Assembly (NCBI GenBank): GCA_030527545.1
Contig: JAUNAP010000001.1
Location: 248,001-312,000, forward strand
Source: Actinomycetaceae bacterium
GTDB lineage: Bacteria; Actinomycetota; Actinomycetes; Actinomycetales; Actinomycetaceae
Direction of reading: 5' to 3'
Length of the DNA: 64,000 nucleotides
Shown here in pieces: positions 53,037 to 63,100 of the stretch. Every line of letters begins with the position of its first letter. Position 1 is the stretch's first letter. Made by a program: the position numbers and the translations under genes. Below the pieces are notes generated by a model that was given only the letters and a program-made list of their open reading frames with translations, did no database searches and was not told the DNA's origin.

Positions 53037-53663
53037 CTACCCGGCTGCGAGGTAACGCGCCAGCGCGGGTGCGAGAGCCCGAAAAGCCCGGCCACGATGC
53101 GACAACGAGTTCTTACGCTCGGCCGACATCTCAGCCGTCGTCACCTGCGAGCCTTCAGGGACAAAGATCGGGTCATAGCCGAAACCGCCGTTGCCTCTAG
53201 GTGCGTGCGTGAGCACACCACGTAGGCACCCCAACTCGCACACCTCCTCACCGTCGGGCGTAACGAGCGCAGCGGCTGAGACAAACTGGGCGCCACGGAG
53301 ACGGTCGGGAACGTCGGCCAGCTGATCGAGCAGCAGCCTCAGATTCGCGGCGTCATCACCGTGACGACCGCACCAGCGCGCGGAAAAAATACCCGGGGCG
53401 CCACCCAGAATATCGACCGAGATACCAGAATCGTCTGCGATCGCCACCAGCCCCGTTGCCCGACTGGCCGCACGCGCCTTGAGGAGGGCATTCTCTTCGA
53501 AGGTCGCGCCGTCTTCGACGGGCGAGTCCACACCCATATCGGCGGCCCCCACCAGCCACTCGTCGCGCCAGCCCGCGATGACAGGGGCGAGGATCGCACG
53601 CAACTCGGCGACCTTGTGAGCGTTGTGTGTTGCCAGAACAGCCCGTGCCTCCACCTCACTCAC
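53037..53663 (-). CDS. rdgB: RdgB/HAM1 non-canonical purine NTP pyrophosphatase
   Basis: 208 residues from GTG 53663, giving a GTGA overlap with rph (an ATG at 53678 is possible). Removes ITP/XTP/dITP from nucleotide pools. Motifs: [43 protein letters not shown] near the end. Located downstream of rph as in Mycobacterium (Rv1341). Confidence 0.94.
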   Translation of the reverse strand: MSEVEARAVLATHNAHKVAELRAILAPVIAGWRDEWLVGAADMGVDSPVEDGATFEENALLKARAASRATGLVAIADDSGISVDILGGAPGIFSARWCGRHGDDAANLRLLLDQLADVPDRLRGAQFVSAAALVTPDGEEVCELGCLRGVLTHAPRGNGGFGYDPIFVPEGSQVTTAEMSAERKNSLSHRGRAFRALAPALARYLAAG

Positions 53664-54400
53664 CCGGCCAATGCGCATCGTTGAAGCCGGGCGAGCTCGG
53701 CGTTACCCAACGTGGCCATGTCGAGCAGCTCGTCGAGACGCCCGCGGTCGAACGCCAGCCCCTCGGCGGTGCCCTGGACCTCGATGAAACGCCCATCGCC
53801 CGTCTGCACAACATTCATGTCGACGTCGGCGCGGCAGTCCTCCTCATAAGGAAGATCGAGGCACACACGCCCGTCAATGATGCCCACCGAGATCGCCGAC
53901 AGCGTGTCGGACAAGACCGTGCCCGCGCCGATGAGGCCCTCACGCTGGCCCCACGACACTGCGTCGGCCAACGCCACGTAGGCGCCCGTGATCGAGGCCG
54001 TGCGGGTACCCCCGTCCGCCTGCAGCACATCGCAGTCGAGGACGATCGTGTTCTCACCCAGCGCCGCATAATCAACGACGGCGCGAAGCGAACGCCCAAT
54101 GAGCCGCGAGATCTCGTGGGTACGCCCCGACCTCTTGCCACGCACGGACTCACGCGAAGACCGCGTAGCCGTCGCGCGCGGCAGCATCGCGTACTCGGCG
54201 GTAACCCACCCCAGGCCCGAATCCTTGCGCCAACGAGGCACCCCCTCAGTCAGCGAAGCCGTACACAAGACACGAGTCTTGCCGAAAGACACAAGCACCG
54301 AGCCTTCCGCCTGGTCAATCCAGTTTCTTTCAAACGTGACCGCTCGCAATTCATCGACGCGGCGCCCATCGGCGCGCAGATCCACATCAGTTTCAGTCAT
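53660..54400 (-). CDS. rph: Ribonuclease PH
   Basis: 246 residues. Phosphorolytic 3'-exonuclease trimming tRNA ends. Recognised by [39 protein letters not shown] and [23 protein letters not shown] 54400. Coupled to rdgB through a 4-bp overlap. Confidence 0.96.
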   Translation of the reverse strand: MTETDVDLRADGRRVDELRAVTFERNWIDQAEGSVLVSFGKTRVLCTASLTEGVPRWRKDSGLGWVTAEYAMLPRATATRSSRESVRGKRSGRTHEISRLIGRSLRAVVDYAALGENTIVLDCDVLQADGGTRTASITGAYVALADAVSWGQREGLIGAGTVLSDTLSAISVGIIDGRVCLDLPYEEDCRADVDMNVVQTGDGRFIEVQGTAEGLAFDRGRLDELLDMATLGNAELARLQRCALAG

Positions 54401-54456
54401 GATTCCACTCTAGAGGCAACCGCCGACATTCCGAACGGTGGCGTAGCGTAGCGACC

Positions 54457-55374
54457 ATGACGCACCTAGCTTTTGCCCGCGGCGGTATCGACCTCGACGT
54501 CGCCGGACGCGCCGACGCCGCGCGAATATCAGACGCGTCTCGCGCAGGCATCATCGTCGCCGTCACCGCAAGGCGCGAGGCCCTGTGCGAAAACAACCAC
54601 CTCGTCGACGTCAGCGGCGAGACCGGCCTGTGGAGCCAGGCAAGCCCCAGCTGCCGCCTGGAAAACGGCCGCCTCTACTACCTCGGGATAGTCGAAGGGC
54701 ACCCCATCTACGGCGTCCTTGTCACCGACACCGAGGCTAGCCACCTGCTCACAGGTCGGCGTTCATGGATCCCCCTGCGAGCGACCACAGGCCTGCACGA
54801 CTGGGAAATGACAGCCCTCGCACACACCACCGCACTGGCCGCCTGGTGGAGCAGCGACCACTACTGCCCCGGCTGCGGAAGCCGCGTCGCCGTGGCCCAA
54901 TGCGGATGGGAACAACTATGCCGAGACTGCGGGCGCACGACCTACCCCCGCCAAGATCCCTCGATCATCGTCGCCATCACCGACGCTAACGAGCGCCTCC
55001 TACTCGCCAAAAACAGCGCCTGGCACGCCCGCTCGGTCTCACTCATCGCCGGTTTTATCGAAGCCGGCGAAGCCCCCGAACTCGCCGTGGCGCGAGAAGC
55101 CTACGAAGAAACCGGACTACAGGTACGCGAAGTCAGCTACGTCGGCTCGCAAGCATGGCCGTTCCCGCATTCGCTCATGCTCGGGTTCCACGCACGCGCA
55201 CTCGACACAGCGATCTCGTGCGACGGTAGCGAGATCGCGTGGGCACGCTGGTGGAGTCGCGACGGATTCCGTGAGGCCCGCCGTCTAGGAGCAATCACCA
55301 CCCCGCCCGAAGCAACGATAGCCGCCAGTCTCATCGACGAGTGGCTCAATCCCTCCCCGCACCGCGTCGAGTAG
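54457..55374 (+). CDS. nudC: NAD+ diphosphatase (Nudix, zinc ribbon)
   Basis: 305 residues. Zinc ribbon CPGCG and CRDCG near 140 and 158; Nudix box GFIEAGEAPELAVAREAYEE near 205 with the REXXEE core intact; the NudC signature SQAWPFPHSLMLGF follows. Cleaves NAD(H) and can remove NAD caps from RNA. The neighbours rph/uvrD2 keep the mycobacterial order nudC-uvrD2. Confidence 0.93.
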   Translation: MTHLAFARGGIDLDVAGRADAARISDASRAGIIVAVTARREALCENNHLVDVSGETGLWSQASPSCRLENGRLYYLGIVEGHPIYGVLVTDTEASHLLTGRRSWIPLRATTGLHDWEMTALAHTTALAAWWSSDHYCPGCGSRVAVAQCGWEQLCRDCGRTTYPRQDPSIIVAITDANERLLLAKNSAWHARSVSLIAGFIEAGEAPELAVAREAYEETGLQVREVSYVGSQAWPFPHSLMLGFHARALDTAISCDGSEIAWARWWSRDGFREARRLGAITTPPEATIAASLIDEWLNPSPHRVE

Positions 55375-55423
55375 AAAAATGTCGGCGGTTCGCGATGAAC
55401 TTAAGACGATGACAGGAGGACGT

Positions 55424-57484
55424 GTGAAAGAACCAATCGCGGCTGCCTCGCTACTCGAAGCACTCGACGACGAACAACGCGCTGTCGCGCTAGCACCGCG
55501 CGGCCCCGTGTGCGTCAAGGCCGGCGCCGGTACCGGCAAGACTCGCGCCATCACCTACAGGATGGCCTACGGCATCGCCACAGGGATTTTCGAACCCCGT
55601 CACATCCTCGCCGTCACCTTCACGACGCGAGCGGCACACGAGATGACGACACGTATGCGCGCCCTCGAGGCGGGAAAAGTCAGAGCCCGCACCTTCCACT
55701 CCGCCGCTCTTTCACAACTGAGCTACTTCTGGCGCGCCGCAGTCGGGGGACCGCGCCCCCAACTCTTGCCGCACAAAGCTTCCCTCGTCGCCTCGGTGGC
55801 CTCCCGGCTGGGCATCGAGGTCAACAAGACCGCGGTGCGCGATATGGCTGCCGAAATCGAATGGGCGGCCGTTTCCCTCTTGGACTCCCACAACTACGTC
55901 GACGAATGTGCCGCTCGCGGGCACCTTCCTCCCAACGGGGTCGATCCCGAACGGATGGCAGCCCTCCTGGCCTCCTACGCCGCGGCCAAACGCGAGGCAA
56001 ACGTCATCGACCACGAAGACGTCCTCACACTCACCTGCGGAATGCTTGAGGAACGACTCGACATTGCCGAGCGCGTGCGCGACCAGTACCGCCACTTCCT
56101 TATTGACGAATATCAAGACGTCTCGCCACTGCAGTCCAGACTGTTGGACCTGTGGCTGGGCGATCGCGACGACGTGTGCGTCGTCGGCGACGCGGCACAA
56201 ACGATCTACTCCTTTGCCGGTGCCTCAGCCAGCTACCTCAAGGACTTTCCCGCAAGATTTCCCCACGCAACCCTCGTCGAACTCGTACGCGATTACCGCT
56301 CGACACCACAGGTCGTCGCATTGGCCAACGCCCTCGTGGCCGGCGACAAGAGCAGCGGCGCGGTCAGGCTCAAGGCACAACGCCCCGGTGGACCAGCCGT
56401 TCGCTTTTGCACATGGTCAGATGACGAGGATGAAGCCGCCGGCATCGTCACACAGATCCGTGAACTCCACGCGCGAGGCGTCAAGCTCAGCGACATCGCC
56501 ATTTTGTTCCGAATCAACGCTCAGTCCCAGGTCTATGAGTCCGCGCTCGCTGACGCCGGTATCACCTACGTTGTTCACGGCGGGGCACGCTTCTTCGATC
56601 GCCGCGAGATTCGCCAGGCCGTCACGGCACTACGAGCAGCCAGCGTCGTCACAGCCGACGGTGACATTGTTGAGGCGACGCAGGCGGCGATCGAAACCCA
56701 AGGGTGGACCCCCGAGGCGCCCACCGGAGAGGGGGCGCGGCGCGAAAAATGGGACAACCTGGGCGCGCTGCTCGATCTTGCTCGAACACACCAGGCGAGC
56801 AATCACTCGCTCAAAGAGTTTGTCGCCGAGCTCGACGCGCGCATCGAGGCGCAGCACGCCCCCGTCATCGACGGCGTGACTCTCTCGACGATCCACGCGG
56901 CCAAGGGATTGGAATGGCCAGCGGTGTTCCTCGCCGGATGCGAAGACACGATGCTGCCGTTCCGTCAGGCCGACACCCCCGCCGCCGTCGCCGAGGAACG
57001 TCGCCTCGCCTACGTGGCGGTTACGCGTGCAGGGGAGCACCTCACGATCTCCTACGCCCGCGCGCGCCACAGCGGCGGTAGACGCACCCGCAAACCGTCG
57101 CGATTCTTCCGCCGAGTCTGGCCCCCAGAGTCGAGCAGTGCCACCCCCGCGCGACAGGTGAAGAAAACGAAACGACACACCTTCGAAGACCCCGACGACG
57201 CCGCCCTCTACGACACGCTCAAGGCATGGCGCAAACAGGTCGCCACCCAGGTCGGCAAACCTGCCTATATCATCGCCACCGACGCACTCTTAGAAGACGT
57301 TGCCGTCGCCAGGCCACGCACCCTCGTCCAGCTAGGTGCACTCAGAGGCATCGGCCCGGCCAAGCTTGAGCGCCTAGGCGCGCCCCTGCTCGCCCTCGTG
57401 CGCGGAGAAGACCCCACCACCCAGGCCCTGCGAGCCGCAGCTGCGTGGTCGCAAGACGCCGATCTCGCGGCGCCCACCGATTAG
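55424..57484 (+). CDS. uvrD2: UvrD2-type DNA helicase with HRDC domain
   Basis: 686 residues from GTG 55424, AGGAGG 4 nt before; the ATG at 55379 would add 15 poorly placed residues. Complete SF1A motifs: AGAGTGKTRAITYR, FTTRAAHEM, LIDEYQDVSPLQ, GDAAQTIYSFAGA, TIHAAKGLEW, LAYVAVTRAGEHL. C-terminal HRDC at about 600-660 (LKAWRKQVATQVGKPAYIIA...LRGIGPAKLERLG). No tetracysteine zinc module precedes HRDC; the linker has no Cys at all. Stop overlaps the ThiF-like gene. Confidence 0.92.
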   Translation: MKEPIAAASLLEALDDEQRAVALAPRGPVCVKAGAGTGKTRAITYRMAYGIATGIFEPRHILAVTFTTRAAHEMTTRMRALEAGKVRARTFHSAALSQLSYFWRAAVGGPRPQLLPHKASLVASVASRLGIEVNKTAVRDMAAEIEWAAVSLLDSHNYVDECAARGHLPPNGVDPERMAALLASYAAAKREANVIDHEDVLTLTCGMLEERLDIAERVRDQYRHFLIDEYQDVSPLQSRLLDLWLGDRDDVCVVGDAAQTIYSFAGASASYLKDFPARFPHATLVELVRDYRSTPQVVALANALVAGDKSSGAVRLKAQRPGGPAVRFCTWSDDEDEAAGIVTQIRELHARGVKLSDIAILFRINAQSQVYESALADAGITYVVHGGARFFDRREIRQAVTALRAASVVTADGDIVEATQAAIETQGWTPEAPTGEGARREKWDNLGALLDLARTHQASNHSLKEFVAELDARIEAQHAPVIDGVTLSTIHAAKGLEWPAVFLAGCEDTMLPFRQADTPAAVAEERRLAYVAVTRAGEHLTISYARARHSGGRRTRKPSRFFRRVWPPESSSATPARQVKKTKRHTFEDPDDAALYDTLKAWRKQVATQVGKPAYIIATDALLEDVAVARPRTLVQLGALRGIGPAKLERLGAPLLALVRGEDPTTQALRAAAAWSQDADLAAPTD

Positions 57485-58446
57485 ACCACGGCGTGGCAGC
57501 GGCACTCCGGATGAAACTGCCACGTGCGCACGTGAGGAAGAGGATCTTGCGGACTCAAGATCCAACTAGACCCACGCGTCGCGAGCGCCTCTCCACCCAG
57601 AAACGACACGACCTCGCGCGCAGCAAATGCCGCCGCCTGAGCGGCGAGGATCGACTCGACCCGCGGGGCCGCAAGCTCCGATAGCTGGGCGGCAAGCACC
57701 GGCCACTGCGGGTCCGCATCCCGCTTCGCCAGCCCCACACAGTGCAAACACGGAGTATGACCGGGGATGACGAGTGGACCGACCTCCACACACGCCTCCG
57801 AGACAACAATGGGCAAGTGGGCGACGTCGTTAGACAGCATCTGAGCGCCCCATTCGACGCGCGGTTCGAAGCCGGTCACGACGACGCCGAGAGAAAGATC
57901 GTAGGCGTGATGCGTACGCAACCGCGTCCCTCGCCCGCCAAGCCAAGCGGCAACGGCCTCGTCTCGACGGTGAGCATGGCGCCCTTCGCTCACGAGCGCG
58001 TGCTCGTCATCGCCCAGAGGAGCCGGATCCTCGAGAGCCAAAGACCCCACACCAGCCTCGACGAGCAGACCCGCCAGGCGGATACCGATGGGACTAAGAC
58101 CACGCACCGCCACACGCCCACGGGTAAGCCGATCACGCCACCCCAAACCATGACGATCCGACCGGTGCCACGCATCGTCCCGACCCATGTGGCGAGTCGA
58201 ATGCGACGACGCCACGCCGGCATCGACGAGGAGTCCATAGAGCTCGAGAGCACGCTTAGGAGCCATCGTGCCGCGCACCGCCATACGTTCGACGTCAACC
58301 GCACTCGTCGATGGCGACAGGCGCGACAAGAGCCGAAACTCCTCAGCAGTCAGACCATCAACGACGACGCCCTGGTGAGGCGACGTGCCGAACTGAAGGG
58401 TCGAAGAATCACGAACAAGAATGGGAATACCGGGGAAGAGTCCCAT
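57481..58446 (-). CDS. ThiF/TOMM-type protein, Rv3196-like
   Basis: 321 residues from ATG 58446 with AAGGAC upstream. C-terminal half has a ThiF-like fold with a degenerate nucleotide loop (VAVRGLSPIGIRLAGLLVEA) and zinc-type cysteines CLHC and ECRCH. The N-terminal half resembles leader-peptide recognition regions of TOMM cyclodehydratases. Actinobacterial genomes place this gene beside uvrD2; activity is probably lost or non-catalytic. Convergent with uvrD2, stops overlapping by 3 bp. Confidence 0.7.
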   Translation of the reverse strand: MGLFPGIPILVRDSSTLQFGTSPHQGVVVDGLTAEEFRLLSRLSPSTSAVDVERMAVRGTMAPKRALELYGLLVDAGVASSHSTRHMGRDDAWHRSDRHGLGWRDRLTRGRVAVRGLSPIGIRLAGLLVEAGVGSLALEDPAPLGDDEHALVSEGRHAHRRDEAVAAWLGGRGTRLRTHHAYDLSLGVVVTGFEPRVEWGAQMLSNDVAHLPIVVSEACVEVGPLVIPGHTPCLHCVGLAKRDADPQWPVLAAQLSELAAPRVESILAAQAAAFAAREVVSFLGGEALATRGSSWILSPQDPLPHVRTWQFHPECRCHAVV

Positions 58447-58529
58447 AGGGGTGTCCTTACATGTCGGGGTACCCCTAGAGTGCCACACGCACCCGGCCCA
58501 GGGGAAGGCCGTGCGCGCACGTGTGGAAA

Positions 58530-59981
58530 CTACTCGCCTTCGCGCACCGACTGGTCGCCCTCAGACTCCGTGCCAGGTTTAAGGCCCGAGGCGTACCCGA
58601 GGGAGCCGTCCAGCAGGGTCGCCAGCTCGGCGTCGATGGACGCCTCAGCCGCCTCCTCCTGTTCCCGCCTAGACAGGTAATTCGTCGGATCGTCGAGGTC
58701 AGCCGCCAGAGGAAGTCGCGAGGGGTGATCCCACACGCCATCGCGTTCGTCCCCCAACTGACCATCGAGATAGGCCCACAACGTCTTTGCATCGCGCGCC
58801 CGTTTAGGACGCAAACTCACGCCAATGAGACGGTGGAGAACCTGTTCAGCAGGAGAACCCGATGCGCGACGCCGGCGCATCATCTCGTCGAGCGCTCCAA
58901 CTGCAGGAATGAAAGGCTGGCAGGCACGCTCGGTCACGAAAGATACCCACCCCTCGATGACCGCGAGCGTCGTCTCCAGCGACCCCAACGCCTCACGTTG
59001 GGATGGCGTCGGATCGGCTGCGAACATCTTCTCGGAAATGTCGACGGCGAGAGCCTGAGGATCGCCCTCGAGACCGGTACCGCTCGCCGCCTCTCGCATC
59101 GCCTCCTCGATACCGGCAAGATCGAAGCGAATCTCGCTGGCATAAGCGCGGATCGCCGACACAACGTGGGCGCGCAGCCACGGTGCCGAACTGAAAAGCC
59201 GAGCATGAGCGACCTCGCGGACCGCGAGGAAAGCCGCCACGCTGGTAGCCTCGATCCCCAATCCCTCACCGAAGGACTCGACCGCATCGGCCACAAGCGC
59301 GACACGGTTCCCCGCCCCCAGCGGCAGACCGATGTCGGTCGAACCAAGCGCGTCCATCGACAGTTCGCCGATAGCCTGCCCAACCTGCAAGCCAAAGATC
59401 CCCGCCGCCATCGACGAGATGAGAGTATTCGGATCCGTCGGGCCAAGAATATTGCCAATCCCTGGGATCTGCGCCGAAGCAACCCCCATATCGAGGTTGC
59501 CAAACTGAGCCGACAGGGCCTCACGCATCGCGTTTGTCGCATTGATCGCCACCGGTTCGGTCAACTGCTTCCACACGCCCAGCGTCTCGTCGATCCAGCG
59601 CTCGCGGTTCCACGCCTGCCGCGTAGCATCACGCGCGGTGTGGTCGGTGACGGCATCGAGCCAGAGGTCGGCTTGCATGAGCGCACGCTTAAGCTCGTCG
59701 GCGCGCGCGGAAGTGACGGGTCGGTCGCCTTGGCGGGCCCGGGTCTTGGCCACCTGTGTTGCGAGCTCCCAGTTGACTGGGCCGTCGGGGCTTGCCAGCA
59801 GGTCGCGGGCCATCGAGAGGAAACCGCCCATGTTCGCGGGCACCTGACCGCGGGCGAGAGCGGCCGGATCGATACCGGCCGAACGCATGTCGGCCATCAT
59901 TTTTCTCGCGGCTTCGGGGCCGACGAGATCGGCGAGCATCCGTTCAATATCGTCGTGGCTCTCCGACGGTTCCGGCGCCAT
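58530..59981 (-). CDS. DUF2342 zinc-dependent metalloprotease family
   Basis: 483 residues from ATG 59981 with GAGGAGG before it. Family signature LAVREVAHARLFSSAPWL, in which Glu and His form the metal motif, and SAQIPGIGNIL. Mycobacterial relatives (Rv3195) are annotated as F420-linked metalloproteases, substrate unknown. Starts ~170 bp from the surface protein gene; the two are divergent. Confidence 0.85.
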   Translation of the reverse strand: MAPEPSESHDDIERMLADLVGPEAARKMMADMRSAGIDPAALARGQVPANMGGFLSMARDLLASPDGPVNWELATQVAKTRARQGDRPVTSARADELKRALMQADLWLDAVTDHTARDATRQAWNRERWIDETLGVWKQLTEPVAINATNAMREALSAQFGNLDMGVASAQIPGIGNILGPTDPNTLISSMAAGIFGLQVGQAIGELSMDALGSTDIGLPLGAGNRVALVADAVESFGEGLGIEATSVAAFLAVREVAHARLFSSAPWLRAHVVSAIRAYASEIRFDLAGIEEAMREAASGTGLEGDPQALAVDISEKMFAADPTPSQREALGSLETTLAVIEGWVSFVTERACQPFIPAVGALDEMMRRRRASGSPAEQVLHRLIGVSLRPKRARDAKTLWAYLDGQLGDERDGVWDHPSRLPLAADLDDPTNYLSRREQEEAAEASIDAELATLLDGSLGYASGLKPGTESEGDQSVREGE

Positions 59982-60151
59982 AGGACCTCCTCTGGTTGGT
60001 CGACTCTTCCCAAGCCTAGACGTGCATCGGTCAAGCGTCGCGGTGGGGCTGGTCTTCACGCGAGAAAGTCGCTTCGATGAGCTTTCCCTCATGTCGAGGA
60101 TTCGATAGTATCTCATCAATACCTCATCCATCCTCACGTGGGGAGAAACCC

Positions 60152-63100
60152 GTGTTCACCAGGTTCCGACAGTCGAGCCTCGCTGCGTGTGCGGCGGTCT
60201 GTGCCGCCCTCGCTCTCATCTTCGCCTCTGCCTATCCGGCGCTCGCTGAGACGGTCACTGCCGGACCGGGGGAAACTCCCGCACACACGGTCACCGTCCC
60301 CGCGGGCGAGGACACGCCGCTGAAGAGCTACGATCCCGAGACAGGCACCCTCGTCCTCGACAAGGCGTGGGCCCAGCCGCTGGGGCTTAACGAGGACACG
60401 GTCCTCGCCATTGCGCGTACGGCAGGCTTGCCCGACGGTGCCATGCGCTGGATCGAGGGCATCGAAGACACCGGGGACACCGTGACGGTCACGACCCGGC
60501 CCGCCCGTTTGACCGAGGCCCTTGCCGGCGTTCCTAAGGAGGTGCGCGCCGCGGCGGCAGAAGGACCGATCGAGGCGGAGGGGCAAGGCGTCGAGGCTGA
60601 GCTAGCCGACGCCGACACTGCCGAGGAGACGCTCGCCCACAATCCCGAGGCGAGCGAAACGAGCGAGGACGTGACCCCGATCGCCGATGCCTCGGGTGAA
60701 CCGGAACAAGAAAAGCCCGCCAAGAAGAAGCTCGGTATCCACGTCAACAAGCCCTTCGGTAAAGACTTCACTCTCGCTTTCGACAAGGTCATTACGCAGG
60801 ATTCGTGTACAGACGGAACCTTTGGGGAGGAGAATCCACCGACCGAATGCGAGTGGGAAGGCGATGGCACGCTCCACGTTGACCTCGCTCTCAAAGTCGC
60901 CGCCAACGGCGCGCTCGTCATTGAAACGAACGGGCTGAAGATTGACGAGATCTCGCTCACCGGCGGCGCCGACATCACCGGGGACACGAAGCTGGATACG
61001 TCGGGACCTATCCGCGGCCACGCGACCTGGCGTCTAGCTGATCTCAACTTCCCCCTCGTCGTTCCTGTCGGCCCCGTTCCCATTCCTATGAACGTGAGAG
61101 TCCAGCCGGATGTGACCGTCACTGTCGATGCCGACGGCACCGCCCACGCGACAATCAGCGGTCTTAACGCCTCCTACCGTGACATGGGCTTGCGTTTCTC
61201 TTCCAAGGGCGGCGTCGCCAAGGAAGGTGCGGGCGGCTTCGAATTCCTCAAGGGCACCCCGAGCGTGGGAAGCCTCGCCCCGACGATGGAGGGAAAGGCG
61301 GACCTGCACTCCGACGTCGGTATCAACCCGAATCTCTCGATCGACATGCTCGGCATGCTCGGTGTCAAGGTCAACGTCGGGGCGCACGCGAATACTGACT
61401 TCCGTATCGACCCAACAAATCCGATCTGCATGCTCGGTTTGGGGATGCAAGGTGACATCGCCCTCGCCGACTTCAATGCGAAGAAGGTTCCCGTCATCGG
61501 CTGGATGCTTGGTGGGCTGGAAAAGAAGATCAACGCCGCGATCGCGAAGAACGCGACCTACCACTGGGACGAACCGCGCATGTACACCTCACCGAACCTG
61601 TGCTCGGCCCACCCCATATCGATCGGCGATCGCGTGTGGATCGACTTGGATGGCAACGGAATCCAAGACGATGGTGAACCGGGACTCGAGGGAGCCCGCG
61701 TGCAGCTATTGCGCGGGGCAACGGCTGATCTCCCGGAGGACACGAGCTCGCCCGAATACGCGAAAATCGTCGTCGCTGAGGCCACGACGGATGCCGAGGG
61801 CGCTTATCGTTTCGACGCCGACCCGGCCTATCCGGGCGATGCGAACGGTGCCAATGCGGGCAAGCTTATGCCCGGGGCGTACACGGTCGTTGTGACACCT
61901 CCGACTCCTGAGGACGACGACTACGCCTACGGCGAGTCCTCGGCTACGCCCTACCCGTACGGCTTCGTCGCGACGAAACGCTACGCGACCATCGATCCGA
62001 AGGCGAAGACGCACACCCTGGCGGATCTGCAGCGCGACTCGGGCGGCAAATACGCCTGGAATAAGCAGTCGTATTCGGGCTACTTCGACGGTTCTCGCTA
62101 CCAGGACTCCACCGTTGCTCGAGCGGGGGAGAAGGAAACGTCGACGAGCGAGGCCTTCGATGCTTTGAGCGAGGAGATCGCCCAGACCAACGGTTACAAC
62201 GACACCGTCGACTTTGGTTTCGTTCCCTCGCTTGATCCGCAGGCCGAAACCTACCGAGTCTCGGGGAAGGTCTACGTGGCCGATGGTCAACCGAGCGCCG
62301 CGCCCGAGCCGCTTGCGCCGGAGGCCGAAATCGGGCTCCTCCCCGGTATCCACGAGGGCAATATTCGCGGCGCCAAGCCCGCAAGTTGGGTGAGGGGGGC
62401 GAAGATCCGGCTCACCCCCAAGCCCGGAACGCTGGCCCACACGAGCGAGGTCACCACGGACGCGGCCGGCAGGTTCACAACGAAGCTGCCCGAGGGCAGC
62501 TATAGCGTCGAACTGGTGTCGCTACCGAGTGGATACGAACGAATCGAAGGAGCCACGTACGCGGGTACGTTCGTCCTCGATGAAGACTCCGCCGCGAGCC
62601 TCGTCATCCCCGGTGAGACGTGGGTTAACTTCGGCGTGTCGAATGCGCCAAATCGCCTGGGGACGGTGGCGTTTGTCGACAGCAACGACAACGGCCAGCC
62701 AGACGAGGGGGAGGCACCCGTTGAGGGCGTCGGCGTATCGATCACCCACATTGCCCGTACGCTGGCTGAGGCCCACACAGACAACACGGGTCTGGCAAGC
62801 CTGCAGTTCGCCAACACCTCGGGTGTTATCGCTACGAAGCTGACCGCGCAGGCTCCCGAAGGCCGCCAATTCAGCGCTGGCGCAGTAGATGCCTTAGGTG
62901 AGGGCGCGTGTGAACTGTCGGAGGACCAGCGCACCCTCACGTGCGACATTTCCGCCGCAGACGGCGTCATCACGATGAACGCTACCCAGTCGCGTCTGGG
63001 AGCGGACGCGATGCTTCGCCTGCCGCTCGTGGCGACTGAGGAGGAGCAGCCAACGCCCGAGCCCTCGCCGGAGGAATCGACCGATCCCGAGGCGACCCCG

